A stretch of DNA of 64,000 bases from Rhodanobacter_A agri (GTDB lineage: Bacteria; Pseudomonadota; Gammaproteobacteria; Xanthomonadales; Rhodanobacteraceae). The notes under the pieces were generated by a model, which saw nothing but the letters and a program-made list of their open reading frames with translations, made no database searches and was not told the origin of the DNA. The position numbers and the translations under genes were made by a program. The stretch spans positions 186,001 to 250,000 of the forward strand of contig NZ_JADIKL010000003.1 in NCBI RefSeq assembly GCF_044904705.1, given 5' to 3'. Of this stretch, positions 46,567-54,449 are shown one piece after another; positions within the stretch are counted from its first letter, which is position 1; each line of letters opens with the position of its first letter.

Positions 46567-48756
46567 TCAGAAGTCCTTCTGCAGGCTGAGGTACAGGCCG
46601 CGGCGCGGGCCGAATTGCGGCGCGCCCACACCCACGCCGGTGCCGTCGCGCAGCTGGTAGGTGCGATCCAGCGCGTTGATCAGCGCGAGCTGGGTGTGCA
46701 GCTTGCCGAAGCGGTCGAACGTGAAGTCGTGCGACACGTTGAGATTGAGCTGGAAATACGCCGGCATGCTGGCGCCGTTCGGCACCGCGCCGTCGCGGCG
46801 CAGGCCGGTGCCGAACAGGTAATCGGCGCCGATCTTGGTGTCGTCGCCCAGCGCGTAGCTGACGCCGCCGGACGAGGTGTATTTCTGATCGTGGTCGAGA
46901 TAGATGTAGTTGTCGGCGATGTATGCCAGGTCTTCGGGGCTGAAGTTGTACTGGCTGGTGATCACGTCCTTGCCCATCGCCTTGGTGTACGCGAAGTTGA
47001 AGTACGCCGACCACGGGCCGCTGTCGTAGTTGGCGGTGAACTCCGCGCCGGCCACACGGCCCAGGCGATAGTTGAAGGTGGAATAGACCAGCGCCTGGCC
47101 GAACTGGCCTTCGTCCTGCAGGCGGTGTACCTGGCGGTAATAGGTATCCAGGCCCAGCGTCCACGCGCTACCGAAATTCTGCGAAACGCCGACGTCGAAA
47201 TAGTTGGAGCGCTCAGCCAGCGGCTCGTTGTTTCCGTAATTCTTCACCGCGTTGGTGGTGCCGGCGAAGGCCGCAATGTTCGCGGCGGTGATCATCTCCG
47301 TGGCCGGCGGCGTGAAGTAGCGCGAATAGCCGGCGTGCACGGTGGTGCTGTCGGTGGCCTGCCAGACCACGCCGATGCGCGGGCTGAGCTGGCTCTGGGT
47401 GGTGCCGAAAGCCTTGTATTCGTCGCCGCGCAGGCCGTAGTTCACCGTCCAGTTCTGGCCGATGCTCCACTCGTCCTGCACATAGGCGGACCAGGTCTTG
47501 GCGACGATCCGGTTGCTGGTGAAGATGCCGAACGGCGTGGTGCTGGTCTGGTTGCCGTCCGCGTCAGCCGGGAACACGAGCGAGTGGGTGTTGGTGCCGG
47601 CGCGGTCGTAGCTGCCATACACGCCGTAGCGCAAGGTATGCGTATCACTGAGCGGCGTGGAGAAATCGGCCTGCAAGGTGCTGGCGCGATCCGCCTGGTT
47701 GATGGCGCCCGCCACGCCATTGAACATCAGGTCGCCGATGTCGTCGGGCAGGTACTGCAGGCCGCTGTAACGCTGGCCCAGCGAGACCTGGTAGCCGGTC
47801 GCGCCCAGCTTGCCCTGCAGCGAAAGCACGCCGAAACGGGTCTGTTCGTTCTGCTGCTCGTTGAGGTTGGCGGCATCGAAGTTGGTGACGTCGAGGTAGC
47901 CGAACTGCGGCGAGGCGTCTTGCCGGTTCGGGATCTGGAAGCGGTTGTTGGCGAAGCCGAACATGAAGCTCAACCGCGTGTCGTTGTCGATCAGGTAGGA
48001 GATGTCACCGAAGCCCTTGACCTGGTTGGTGTGGTCGTGGATCGGTGAGCGGCTGGCGGTGGGGTTCTCGATGCCGACATCGTTCTGCAGGTAGTTGGCG
48101 GTGAAGTAGGCGCTCCAGTTACCACTGCTGCCCCACAGCGAAACGTTCGGATTGAAGGTGCCGAACGAACCGCCGGTGACGCCGATGCTGCCGCCGTTGC
48201 CGAGGTCGGCACCACTCTTGGTGGTGACGTCCACCACCGCCGCGGTGCGCAGGCCGTACTGCGCCGGCAGCGCACCGTCGAGCAGGCTCACACGCTGGAT
48301 GGCGCGCGCGTCCAGGGTCTGGCCGAAGCCGGAAATGGACTCGGGGATGATCACGCCGTCGATGCGGTACTGCAGATTGGCGTGATCGCCGCGTACGTGC
48401 AGGCCACCGTAGGAGTCCTGCACCACGCCGGGCGCCTGCAGGATCACCTGGTTCATCGGGGTGGCGGCGCCCAGCGGCAGCGCCTGGATCGACTTCTGGT
48501 CGATCACGTACTGGCTGGAGCCCGTATCCGGCGACAAGGCGTTGCGTGCCTGGTCCAGCGCGGCGGAGACGCTGATCGCACCGAGCTCGTGCACTTTCGG
48601 CGCCTGCCGGTTGCGCGTCCCGCCCGTGTCATCGTCGGTTGCCGCGGTGCTGGCGGTCGTGGCGCTGGCAGGCGTGACATCGTCGGCGTGAACGCGGGAA
48701 GCGGGGATGGCGCACAGCGCGGCGACGAGGCTCAGGGCGAGCGGGGAAAGCTTCAT
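46567..48756 (-). CDS. TonB-dependent receptor with Zur-like operator
   Basis: 729 residues from ATG 48756, with AAGGAAG 8 nt upstream. Signal peptide about 1-24 (SRVHA). Linker rich in Thr/Ala/Asp, plug with LPLGAATPMNQVILQAPGVV, GLHVRGDHANLQYRIDGVIIPE and LLDGALPAQYGLRTAAVVDVTTKSG, and a barrel ending in Phe (LSLQKDF). The plug type is that of CirA/vitamin-like receptors with an atypical VRGDHANLQYRIDG. The 18-bp palindrome 53 bp upstream resembles Zur boxes, so import of zinc or a zinc chelate is the best guess. It is co-transcribed with the DUF2938 gene. Confidence 0.9.
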   Translation of the reverse strand: MKLSPLALSLVAALCAIPASRVHADDVTPASATTASTAATDDDTGGTRNRQAPKVHELGAISVSAALDQARNALSPDTGSSQYVIDQKSIQALPLGAATPMNQVILQAPGVVQDSYGGLHVRGDHANLQYRIDGVIIPESISGFGQTLDARAIQRVSLLDGALPAQYGLRTAAVVDVTTKSGADLGNGGSIGVTGGSFGTFNPNVSLWGSSGNWSAYFTANYLQNDVGIENPTASRSPIHDHTNQVKGFGDISYLIDNDTRLSFMFGFANNRFQIPNRQDASPQFGYLDVTNFDAANLNEQQNEQTRFGVLSLQGKLGATGYQVSLGQRYSGLQYLPDDIGDLMFNGVAGAINQADRASTLQADFSTPLSDTHTLRYGVYGSYDRAGTNTHSLVFPADADGNQTSTTPFGIFTSNRIVAKTWSAYVQDEWSIGQNWTVNYGLRGDEYKAFGTTQSQLSPRIGVVWQATDSTTVHAGYSRYFTPPATEMITAANIAAFAGTTNAVKNYGNNEPLAERSNYFDVGVSQNFGSAWTLGLDTYYRQVHRLQDEGQFGQALVYSTFNYRLGRVAGAEFTANYDSGPWSAYFNFAYTKAMGKDVITSQYNFSPEDLAYIADNYIYLDHDQKYTSSGGVSYALGDDTKIGADYLFGTGLRRDGAVPNGASMPAYFQLNLNVSHDFTFDRFGKLHTQLALINALDRTYQLRDGTGVGVGAPQFGPRRGLYLSLQKDF

Positions 48757-48808
48757 GTGCGGGACTTCCTTGGGGCGGCGGCACACGGGCGTGGCCGGGT
48801 CAGTTTTC

Positions 48809-48826
48809 GTAATGTTATAACATTAC
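48809..48826. promoter_or_regulatory. 18-bp perfect palindrome, candidate Zur box
   Basis: GTAATGTTATAACATTAC equals its own reverse complement. The core AATGTTATAACATT agrees with the Zur motif of gammaproteobacteria as I remember it. A -10-like TATAAC lies inside it with TTGGGG 16 nt upstream on the minus strand, so binding would block the TonB receptor promoter. Confidence 0.65.
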
Positions 48827-48953
48827 TATCGCACCCCCAAGCCGGCCCGGGCCAAAAGTCATGGTCGCCGCATCAGTGCGTTGCTCTCCGCTTCATGCCG
48901 ACGGCCTAGACTGGTGCACGCATGCGCACGCCAGTGCGCCCACGGAGTGCGCC

Positions 48954-49739
48954 ATGAGCCAGCGACGCCCGCCCGAACCGGATCGCTCCGGCAACAGCCG
49001 GCAGGTTCCCGCCGTGATCGGCGGCCACGAAGAAGCCAGCCGGGTCACCCAGGCGATTCTCGATTTCATCAGCCGCATCCCGGACAGCAAGGTGGACGCC
49101 ACCGCCGATCCGCAGGCGCAGGCGCGCCAGATCGCCAGCCGTGCCGCCCAGCGCGCCGCGCTCACCGCCGGCACGCTGGCATTGCCGCCGGGACCGCTGG
49201 GCTGGCTCACCGTGCTGCCGGAGTTGGTGACGATCTGGAAGCTGCAGGCGCAGATGGTCAGCGACATCGCCGCTGCGTACGGCCGCCATGCCGAACTCGG
49301 CCGTGAGCAGATGCTGTACTGCCTGTTCCGCCACACCGCGGCGCAGGCCTTCCGCGACCTGGTGGTGCGCATGGGCGACCGCTTGCTGTTCCGGCGCATG
49401 TCGCAGACGGTGGTGGAGCGCATCGCCAAGCAGCTCGGTGTGAAGCTCAGCCGCCGCGCGGTGGGCGAAGGCGTGTCGCGCTGGCTGCCGGTGATCGGCG
49501 CGCTCGGTGTAGGCGCCTACGCGTATTACGACACCGGACAAGTGGCCGCGACCGCGATCGCGCTGTTCGACGGGGGCATCGAACACGAAACCGGCGACGC
49601 GCCGGCAGAGCCGCCACCGCTCGCACGCCGGGAAACCCCTAAGACACACGGGAAAGCGGGCCTTGCCGCGCGGAAACTCGCTGGCGCGGTGCGCAAGGCC
49701 GCCACGCGCGGACGACACCCGCCCACGGACCAGGCGTAA
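48954..49739 (+). CDS. EcsC-family protein
   Basis: 261 residues from ATG 48954. EcsC domain (PF12787) features: AILDFISRIPDS, QIASRAAQRAALTAGTLALPPGPLGWLTVLPELVTIWKLQAQMVSDIAA and EQMLYCLFRHTAAQAFRD, then a hydrophobic stretch WLPVIGALGVGAYAYYDTGQVA. The protein is probably membrane-associated. The basic, Pro/Arg-rich last 45 residues look disordered. Its function is unknown outside its founding link to ABC exporter Ecs in Bacillus. It stands 74 bp before the pteridine reductase gene, possibly one transcript. Confidence 0.82.
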   Translation: MSQRRPPEPDRSGNSRQVPAVIGGHEEASRVTQAILDFISRIPDSKVDATADPQAQARQIASRAAQRAALTAGTLALPPGPLGWLTVLPELVTIWKLQAQMVSDIAAAYGRHAELGREQMLYCLFRHTAAQAFRDLVVRMGDRLLFRRMSQTVVERIAKQLGVKLSRRAVGEGVSRWLPVIGALGVGAYAYYDTGQVAATAIALFDGGIEHETGDAPAEPPPLARRETPKTHGKAGLAARKLAGAVRKAATRGRHPPTDQA

Positions 49740-49813
49740 GCAGCCGTTGCGGGTGACGCAGGTGCGCCGATCCGGCAAGCTGTCGCTATCCGCTCCCGCG
49801 CAGGAATCGCCGC

Positions 49814-50560
49814 ATGCCGCCACGCCGTGAACGTCCCGCCGCGCTGATCACCGGCGCCGGCAAGCGTGTGGGAGCGGCGATCGCGCGCACACTGCACGCC
49901 GCCGGCTACGACCTCGCCCTCCATTGCCGCCATTCGGTGGCAGAAGCCGAGACGCTGGCCGCTGAACTGGAGAACGCGCGCGCCGACAGCACCCTGGTGC
50001 TGCAGGCGGAACTCGCCGATCCACATGCGCTGCCCGCGTTGGTGGACACCGCGCTCGCCCGCTATGGCCGGCTCGACGCACTGGTCAACAACGCCTCGGC
50101 GTTCCATCCCACGCCGGTGGGCGCGGCGACCGTGGCGCAATGGAACGAGTTGTTCGCCTCGAATGCGCAGGCACCGTTCTTCCTCGCCCAGGCCGCCGCA
50201 CCCGCCTTGCGCGCCACGCACGGCGCCATCGTGAACCTGGTGGACATCTACGCCGAACGCCCGTTGGCGGACCATCCGATCTACTGCATGGCAAAGGCCG
50301 CGCTGGCGGCGATGACGCGCTCGCTCGCGCTCGACCTCGCCCCCGACATCCGCGTCAATGGCGTGGCGCCTGGTGCCGTGCTGTGGCCTAGCGACGGCAA
50401 GCCCTACGCCGACCAGCAGGCGATGCTGGCGCGCACGCCGCTGGCACGCGCCGGTTCGCCCGAGGACGTGGCCGGCGCGGTGCTGTGGCTGCTGCGCGAC
50501 GCGCCCTACGTGACCGGGCAGATCATCCGCGTGGACGGCGGGCGCACCTTGTCGACGTAA
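49814..50560 (+). CDS. Pteridine reductase / dihydromonapterin reductase-like SDR
   Basis: 248 residues. SDR fold with the pteridine-reductase coenzyme motif TGAGKRVGAAIA and HCRHS in place of an acidic residue after beta-2, marking NADPH use. VNNASAFHPTP is typical of FolM/PTR1, where Phe lines the pterin site. The catalytic Asp of the family in NLVDIYAERP and Tyr-x3-Lys as YCMAKAA are present, and GQIIRVDGGRTL ends the fold. It reduces dihydrobiopterin, dihydromonapterin or dihydrofolate. FolK and FolB genes lie within 4 kb on the other strand, supporting a pterin role. Confidence 0.9.
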   Translation: MPPRRERPAALITGAGKRVGAAIARTLHAAGYDLALHCRHSVAEAETLAAELENARADSTLVLQAELADPHALPALVDTALARYGRLDALVNNASAFHPTPVGAATVAQWNELFASNAQAPFFLAQAAAPALRATHGAIVNLVDIYAERPLADHPIYCMAKAALAAMTRSLALDLAPDIRVNGVAPGAVLWPSDGKPYADQQAMLARTPLARAGSPEDVAGAVLWLLRDAPYVTGQIIRVDGGRTLST

Positions 50561-50568
50561 CCGAATGC

Positions 50569-50595
50569 CTGCAAAGTGCGTCTTGCACTTTGCAG
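50569..50595. terminator. Perfect 11-bp hairpin between convergent genes
   Basis: CTGCAAAGTGC (50569-50579) and GCACTTTGCAG (50585-50595) pair exactly around a 5-nt loop, 9 nt after the pteridine reductase stop. It lacks a T-tract, but the placement fits termination of both strands. Confidence 0.6.
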
Positions 50596-50660
50596 ACTCG
50601 GCTCCGCCGGTCAGTCGCTTACGCGCTTGACCAGCGTGCGATCCACCCATGGATCGTCCT

Positions 50661-51512
50661 TCAACGCTTCGGGCGGAACGCCGACTCCAGCAACGCCTGG
50701 TCGAAACCGCCCCCCACCTCGCCTGCTTCCGCATAGCGGTACAGCGCCGCGGCGTAGATGCCCTGCAGCGTGGACTGCACCAGCCCCAGCAGCACGAAGC
50801 CGACCAATACCAGCGCGATCACCGGTGCGATGACGGCGATCGACTGCGTGGCGATCGCGCCGAACACCAGCACGGCCGCCAGCAGGACCGTGAGGAAAAA
50901 TACCAGGCCGAACACCACGCCCAGGCCCGCATTGCCGATGAGGTTCTCGCCCCAGGTCTGCTTGAGCAGTTCCGCGCTGCGCTTCACCGCATCGACGGGA
51001 CCGACGCCTTCGCTGGCAAGCACCGGCACCACCAGGAAGGTGGCCACGGTCCATGCCAGGCCGATCAGACCCACCACAAAACGACCGATCAGGCCCAGCC
51101 GCTCCTGCACTGCGCGCAGAAACAATCCCACCGTGGCCGCGATCAACGCGTAGCCGAAAATGCTGCCCAGTCGCGAACGCGCCAGCGCGAAGCCGTCGGC
51201 CAGCCCGGCCGGCTCGCCACGCAGGCGCTGCAACGCTACACCGGCCAGCGCCGTATTGAAGAACACGATCACGAAGTACTGCACCAGGTAGAACGCGAAC
51301 AGCACTACGTAGTACGCCGGCGCAAAGCGGCGGCCTTCAAAGTCGTCGCCGTGGCCAATAAGCGCCAGCGCCACCGGCACCAGGAAGCTTGCCGCCACCA
51401 CGATGCTGCACAGGCCCGACAGCAGGGGAAACAGCAACAGCGACCTGTCCGCGCGCAGCACGCCTGCGCTCGCCTTCATCAATGCCCAACTGCGGGCGAA
51501 CTTTCCAGCCAT
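50661..51512 (-). CDS. DUF6159-type integral membrane protein
   Basis: 283 residues from ATG 51512; ATG 51527 is also possible. About six membrane helices follow a short cytoplasmic start FARSWALMKASAGVLRADRSLLLFPLLS, the opening typical of what I recall as DUF6159. A central ALARSRLGSIFGYALIAATVG and an ASEGVGPVDAVKRSAELLKQTWG stretch recur in this group. Function unknown; the AVKRSAELLKQTW segment recalls GlyCero-type membrane proteins that organise regulons of transporters, but nothing firm can be said. Confidence 0.75.
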   Translation of the reverse strand: MAGKFARSWALMKASAGVLRADRSLLLFPLLSGLCSIVVAASFLVPVALALIGHGDDFEGRRFAPAYYVVLFAFYLVQYFVIVFFNTALAGVALQRLRGEPAGLADGFALARSRLGSIFGYALIAATVGLFLRAVQERLGLIGRFVVGLIGLAWTVATFLVVPVLASEGVGPVDAVKRSAELLKQTWGENLIGNAGLGVVFGLVFFLTVLLAAVLVFGAIATQSIAVIAPVIALVLVGFVLLGLVQSTLQGIYAAALYRYAEAGEVGGGFDQALLESAFRPKR

Positions 51513-51589
51513 GTCCCCGACCCCCATGCGATTGGAGTCGCTGTTCTAGCACCAAGCGCGCTCCGACAACAGAGCCGCAGCGGACTCAC

Positions 51590-51662
51590 AGGAGCGCACC
51601 CGGTGCACGAACGCTCTGGCTTTGATCAGGCACCGGAGCATTCACGCACCGAGTGCGTTCCT
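51590..51662. repeat. Inverted pair of REP-like elements (BIME) after folK
   Basis: Two arms of 31 nt (51590-51620 and 51632-51662) match as inverted repeats at 24 positions. All differences are transitions, most of which would be G-U pairs in the minus-strand RNA. Each arm has the REP layout (minus strand: GTAGGAACGCACTCGGTGCG; plus strand: AGGAGCGCACCCGGTGCACG). The GTAG provides the folK stop codon. Confidence 0.65.
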
Positions 51663-52146
51663 ACGGAAGCGGCTCGGGAACGAGCGGCTCGCGACCCACC
51701 GGAAATGCCGCCCACAACGCCGCCATCGTCTGCCCACCGACTGGGTGGCGCGCCTGCGGCGCGATGTCGGCCAGCGGCTTGAGCACGAAGGCGTGTTGCA
51801 GCTCCTTGCGCGGAATCTGCAGGTGGCCGGGGCCGTCGATCACGCGTTCGTCGTACAGCACGATGTCCACGTCCAGCGTGCGGTCCGAATAACGTGGTAC
51901 GTCGCGGCGGCGGCCGTGGCGATCTTCCAGCGCGTGCAGCCAGTCGTTCAGCGCCCCGGGTTCGAGCTCGGTATCCAGGCCCACCGCGAGGTTGACGAAA
52001 TCCGCGCCGTCGAAGCCCACTGAACGGCTGCGGTAGGCCGGCGACACGTCGATTGCGCCGAAACGCGCGCGCAATTCGTCCAGCGCGGCACGCAGATAAC
52101 GGTGCGGCTCCAGGTTGGAGCCCAGGCTGAGGTAGACGCGGGCCAT
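51661..52146 (-). CDS. folK: 6-hydroxymethyl-7,8-dihydropterin pyrophosphokinase
   Basis: 161 residues from ATG 52146. It transfers pyrophosphate from ATP to hydroxymethyl-dihydropterin, the step before dihydropteroate synthase. The HPPK motifs are intact: VYLSLGSNLEPH at the start, SPAYRSRSVGF, FVNLAVGLDTELEP, and the signature RYSDRTLDVDIVLYDE with the Mg2+ Asp pair, then IPRKELQHAFVLKPLADIAP. The start overlaps the MscS-type gene by one base, so the two are coupled. The stop codon is provided by the REP element that follows. Confidence 0.96.
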   Translation of the reverse strand: MARVYLSLGSNLEPHRYLRAALDELRARFGAIDVSPAYRSRSVGFDGADFVNLAVGLDTELEPGALNDWLHALEDRHGRRRDVPRYSDRTLDVDIVLYDERVIDGPGHLQIPRKELQHAFVLKPLADIAPQARHPVGGQTMAALWAAFPVGREPLVPEPLP

Positions 52147-53414
52147 CACGATGTCGCTGACTGCAGGGACCGCGATTCTGCCCGCCCACCGTCCAGCCGC
52201 GCCAGTCCGGCCTGCATGTCGTGGCCGCTGGGCTGCTGGTACAGGCGCAGGCCGAACTCCGGTAACAGCGCGAACAGATAATCGAAGATGTCTGCCTGGA
52301 TGGCCTCGTAATCGGCCCAAACCACCGTGTCGGTGAAGCAGTACAGCTCCAGCGGAATGCCCTGCGATCCGCTGGCGAGCTGGCGCACCATGCAGCTCAG
52401 GCCATGATGGATGCGGGGATGCGTGTCCAGATAGACCTGCACATAGGCACGGAACGTTCCTAGATTGGTGAGCCGGCGGCGATTCGCCGCCACTCCGCCC
52501 GCCTCGCCCAACGCCCGGTTCCATTCGGCCACCTCCTGCTGCTTCGCGGGCAGGTAGTCCGCTAGCAAGCGCAGCTTCGCCAGCCGATCCAGCGCCGCCC
52601 CGTCGAGGAAGCGCACGCTGCCCGCGTCAATGGTCAGTACGCGCTTGATGCGCCGGCCGCCGGTCTCCTGCATGCCGCGCCAGTTTTTGTACGAGTCGGA
52701 GATCAGCCGCCAGCTGGGAATCGTTGTGATCGTCTTGTCCCAGTTGCGCACCTTTACCGTGTGCAGGGCGATGTCGATCACGTCGCCGTCGGCGTTGAGC
52801 TGGGGCATCTCGATCCAGTCGCCCACGCGCAGCATGTCGTTGGAGGAGAGCTGCACGCCGGCCACGAAGCCGAGGATGGTGTCCTTGAATACCAGCATCA
52901 GCACCGCCGACATCGCGCCCAGGCCGGACAGCAGCAGGCCGATCCTCTGCCCGGTCAGCGCGGTGACAATGACCAGCCCGGCCACCACGAACAGCCCGAT
53001 CTTCGCCAGCTGCACCACGCCCTTGATCGAGCGTTCGCGGCCGCGCGGCGTCTCGCGATAGAGGTCCTCCAGTGCCGACAGTGCGCTGCTGATCGCCATC
53101 GCCAGGCACAGCACCAGCAGTGCTTTGCTGATGCTGACAACGATCCCCTCTACATCGCCGGACACGTCCGGCACCCGCGCGATGCCGTACTGCACCACCA
53201 GCATGGGCGCCATCCGCGCAAGCCAGAAGAAACTTCGGCGCCGGCACAGGGCATCGTCCCACCGCCACTCCGTGCGCGCGGCGATGCCGTGCACCACGCG
53301 CAGCAGCACGCTGCGTACCAGCACGCCGACCAGCCAGGCCAGCAGCATCAGGGCCAACAGGCCCAGCGCGGTGCGCATGCCTGGCCATTCCATCAGTTGC
53401 CGCAGGGAATTCAT
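52146..53414 (-). CDS. MscS-family mechanosensitive channel (YbdG-like)
   Basis: 422 residues. N-terminal helix (about 13-38), then helices near 60-80, 90-110, 135-160 and the pore-lining helix region IGLLLSGLGAMSAVLMLVFKD (Gly/Ala-rich packing, about 160-180). The beta-domain contains VQLSSNDMLRVGDWIEMP and VKVRNWDKTITTIPSWRLISDSYKNW, typical of the E. coli YbdG (miniconductance) group, with the extra cytoplasmic insertion before EVAEWNRAL. It relieves osmotic downshock in the inner membrane. It is co-transcribed with folK (TGATG overlap), with no known functional link. Confidence 0.92.
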   Translation of the reverse strand: MNSLRQLMEWPGMRTALGLLALMLLAWLVGVLVRSVLLRVVHGIAARTEWRWDDALCRRRSFFWLARMAPMLVVQYGIARVPDVSGDVEGIVVSISKALLVLCLAMAISSALSALEDLYRETPRGRERSIKGVVQLAKIGLFVVAGLVIVTALTGQRIGLLLSGLGAMSAVLMLVFKDTILGFVAGVQLSSNDMLRVGDWIEMPQLNADGDVIDIALHTVKVRNWDKTITTIPSWRLISDSYKNWRGMQETGGRRIKRVLTIDAGSVRFLDGAALDRLAKLRLLADYLPAKQQEVAEWNRALGEAGGVAANRRRLTNLGTFRAYVQVYLDTHPRIHHGLSCMVRQLASGSQGIPLELYCFTDTVVWADYEAIQADIFDYLFALLPEFGLRLYQQPSGHDMQAGLARLDGGRAESRSLQSATS

Positions 53415-53505
53415 TCGTCTCTTCGCTCCTCGGATACCGGGGCGACGCGCTTGCCGCGGCCGTAGGCTGGCCGTGGCACCTCGCGCAGAAGGTCGTCGCC
53501 GCTCT

Positions 53506-53862
53506 CTAGGGCCGCGTGCCGCGTTCGATGCATACGCCCACCGCCTTCGCGCCGCGCACCGCCCCCGGCTTGGAGAGCTTCAGCCGCACCCAGGCGACGC
53601 CGAACTCCTCGCGGATGATCGCGGCACAGCGTTCGGCAAGCGTCTCCACCAGGCCGAAGCTGGAACTGCCAACGTAGTCGATCAGCCGCTTGGACACGTC
53701 CTTGTAGTTCAGCGTGTGCGCGATGTCGTCGCTGGCGGCCGGCACGGTGTTGTCGAACGCCATCTCGATGTCGAACGCCAGCGTCTGGCGCACGCGGCGC
53801 TCCCAGTCGTAGATGCCGATCACGGCGTCGATGCGCAGATCCTCGATGAAAACGATATCCAT
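53506..53862 (-). CDS. folB: Dihydroneopterin aldolase
   Basis: 118 residues from ATG 53862. It converts dihydroneopterin to hydroxymethyl-dihydropterin, the substrate of FolK. Family marks: IEDLRIDAVIGIYDWERRVRQTL (with the Glu after the first strand), LNYKDVSKRLIDYV, SSFGLVETLAERCAAIIREEF (catalytic Glu/Lys region) and VRLKLSKPGAV. Length is typical. It lies upstream of the mscS-folK pair on the same strand with 91 bp between, so folB-mscS-folK may be one operon. Confidence 0.95.
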   Translation of the reverse strand: MDIVFIEDLRIDAVIGIYDWERRVRQTLAFDIEMAFDNTVPAASDDIAHTLNYKDVSKRLIDYVGSSSFGLVETLAERCAAIIREEFGVAWVRLKLSKPGAVRGAKAVGVCIERGTRP

Positions 53863-54004
53863 GGCGGTGCGTCGGCGAAATACAGGCCTTACAGGGTCGG
53901 CGACTGCGCGCACAGATGCAAGCCGGCGCCGTTTCACGCCAGCGGCACGCAGACCGGCGCGCGACGTGCTAGATGTGGAGCCTCCACACCATCTAGGATC
54001 CACA

Positions 54005-54415
54005 ATGAGCACTCCCGCCAACGTGACGGCCGCCATCGCCAGCACGCCCTACACCGTCCGCCTTGGCGACGACCGCGGCCACCAATGGTTGGCCGACGAG
54101 CCGGAAGACCTGCATGGCGCCAATGCCGGCCCCGACCCGCACCGGCTGCTGCTCTCCAGCCTCGGCGCCTGTACCTCGATCACGCTGAAGATGTACGCCG
54201 AGCGTAAGGGCTGGCCGCTGGAAGGCGTCGAAGTGGCGCTGGATTTCAATCCCGATGGCGCGCCAGAGGCTGGCACGAACCTTATTCGGCGACGCATCGC
54301 CCTGTACGGCCAGCTGGACGAACATCAGCGCGAACGGTTGCTGCAGATCGCCAACGCCTGCCCGATCCACAAGGTGCTGAGCGGCCAGATCCGCATCGAT
54401 TCCGCTCTGGAATAA
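54005..54415 (+). CDS. OsmC/Ohr-family peroxidase-like protein
   Basis: 136 residues from ATG 54005. The OsmC fold has two conserved cysteines that reduce organic hydroperoxides: here in SSLGACTSITLKMYAERKGW and ANACPIHKVLSG, in the YhfA-like spacing. DPHRLLLSSLGAC is the family hallmark. It is divergent from folB and precedes dbpA by 34 bp, likely as an independent gene. Confidence 0.9.
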   Translation: MSTPANVTAAIASTPYTVRLGDDRGHQWLADEPEDLHGANAGPDPHRLLLSSLGACTSITLKMYAERKGWPLEGVEVALDFNPDGAPEAGTNLIRRRIALYGQLDEHQRERLLQIANACPIHKVLSGQIRIDSALE

Positions 54416-54449
54416 GCCCGTAGCGATGGCGGAAATGCGATCATGGCGC

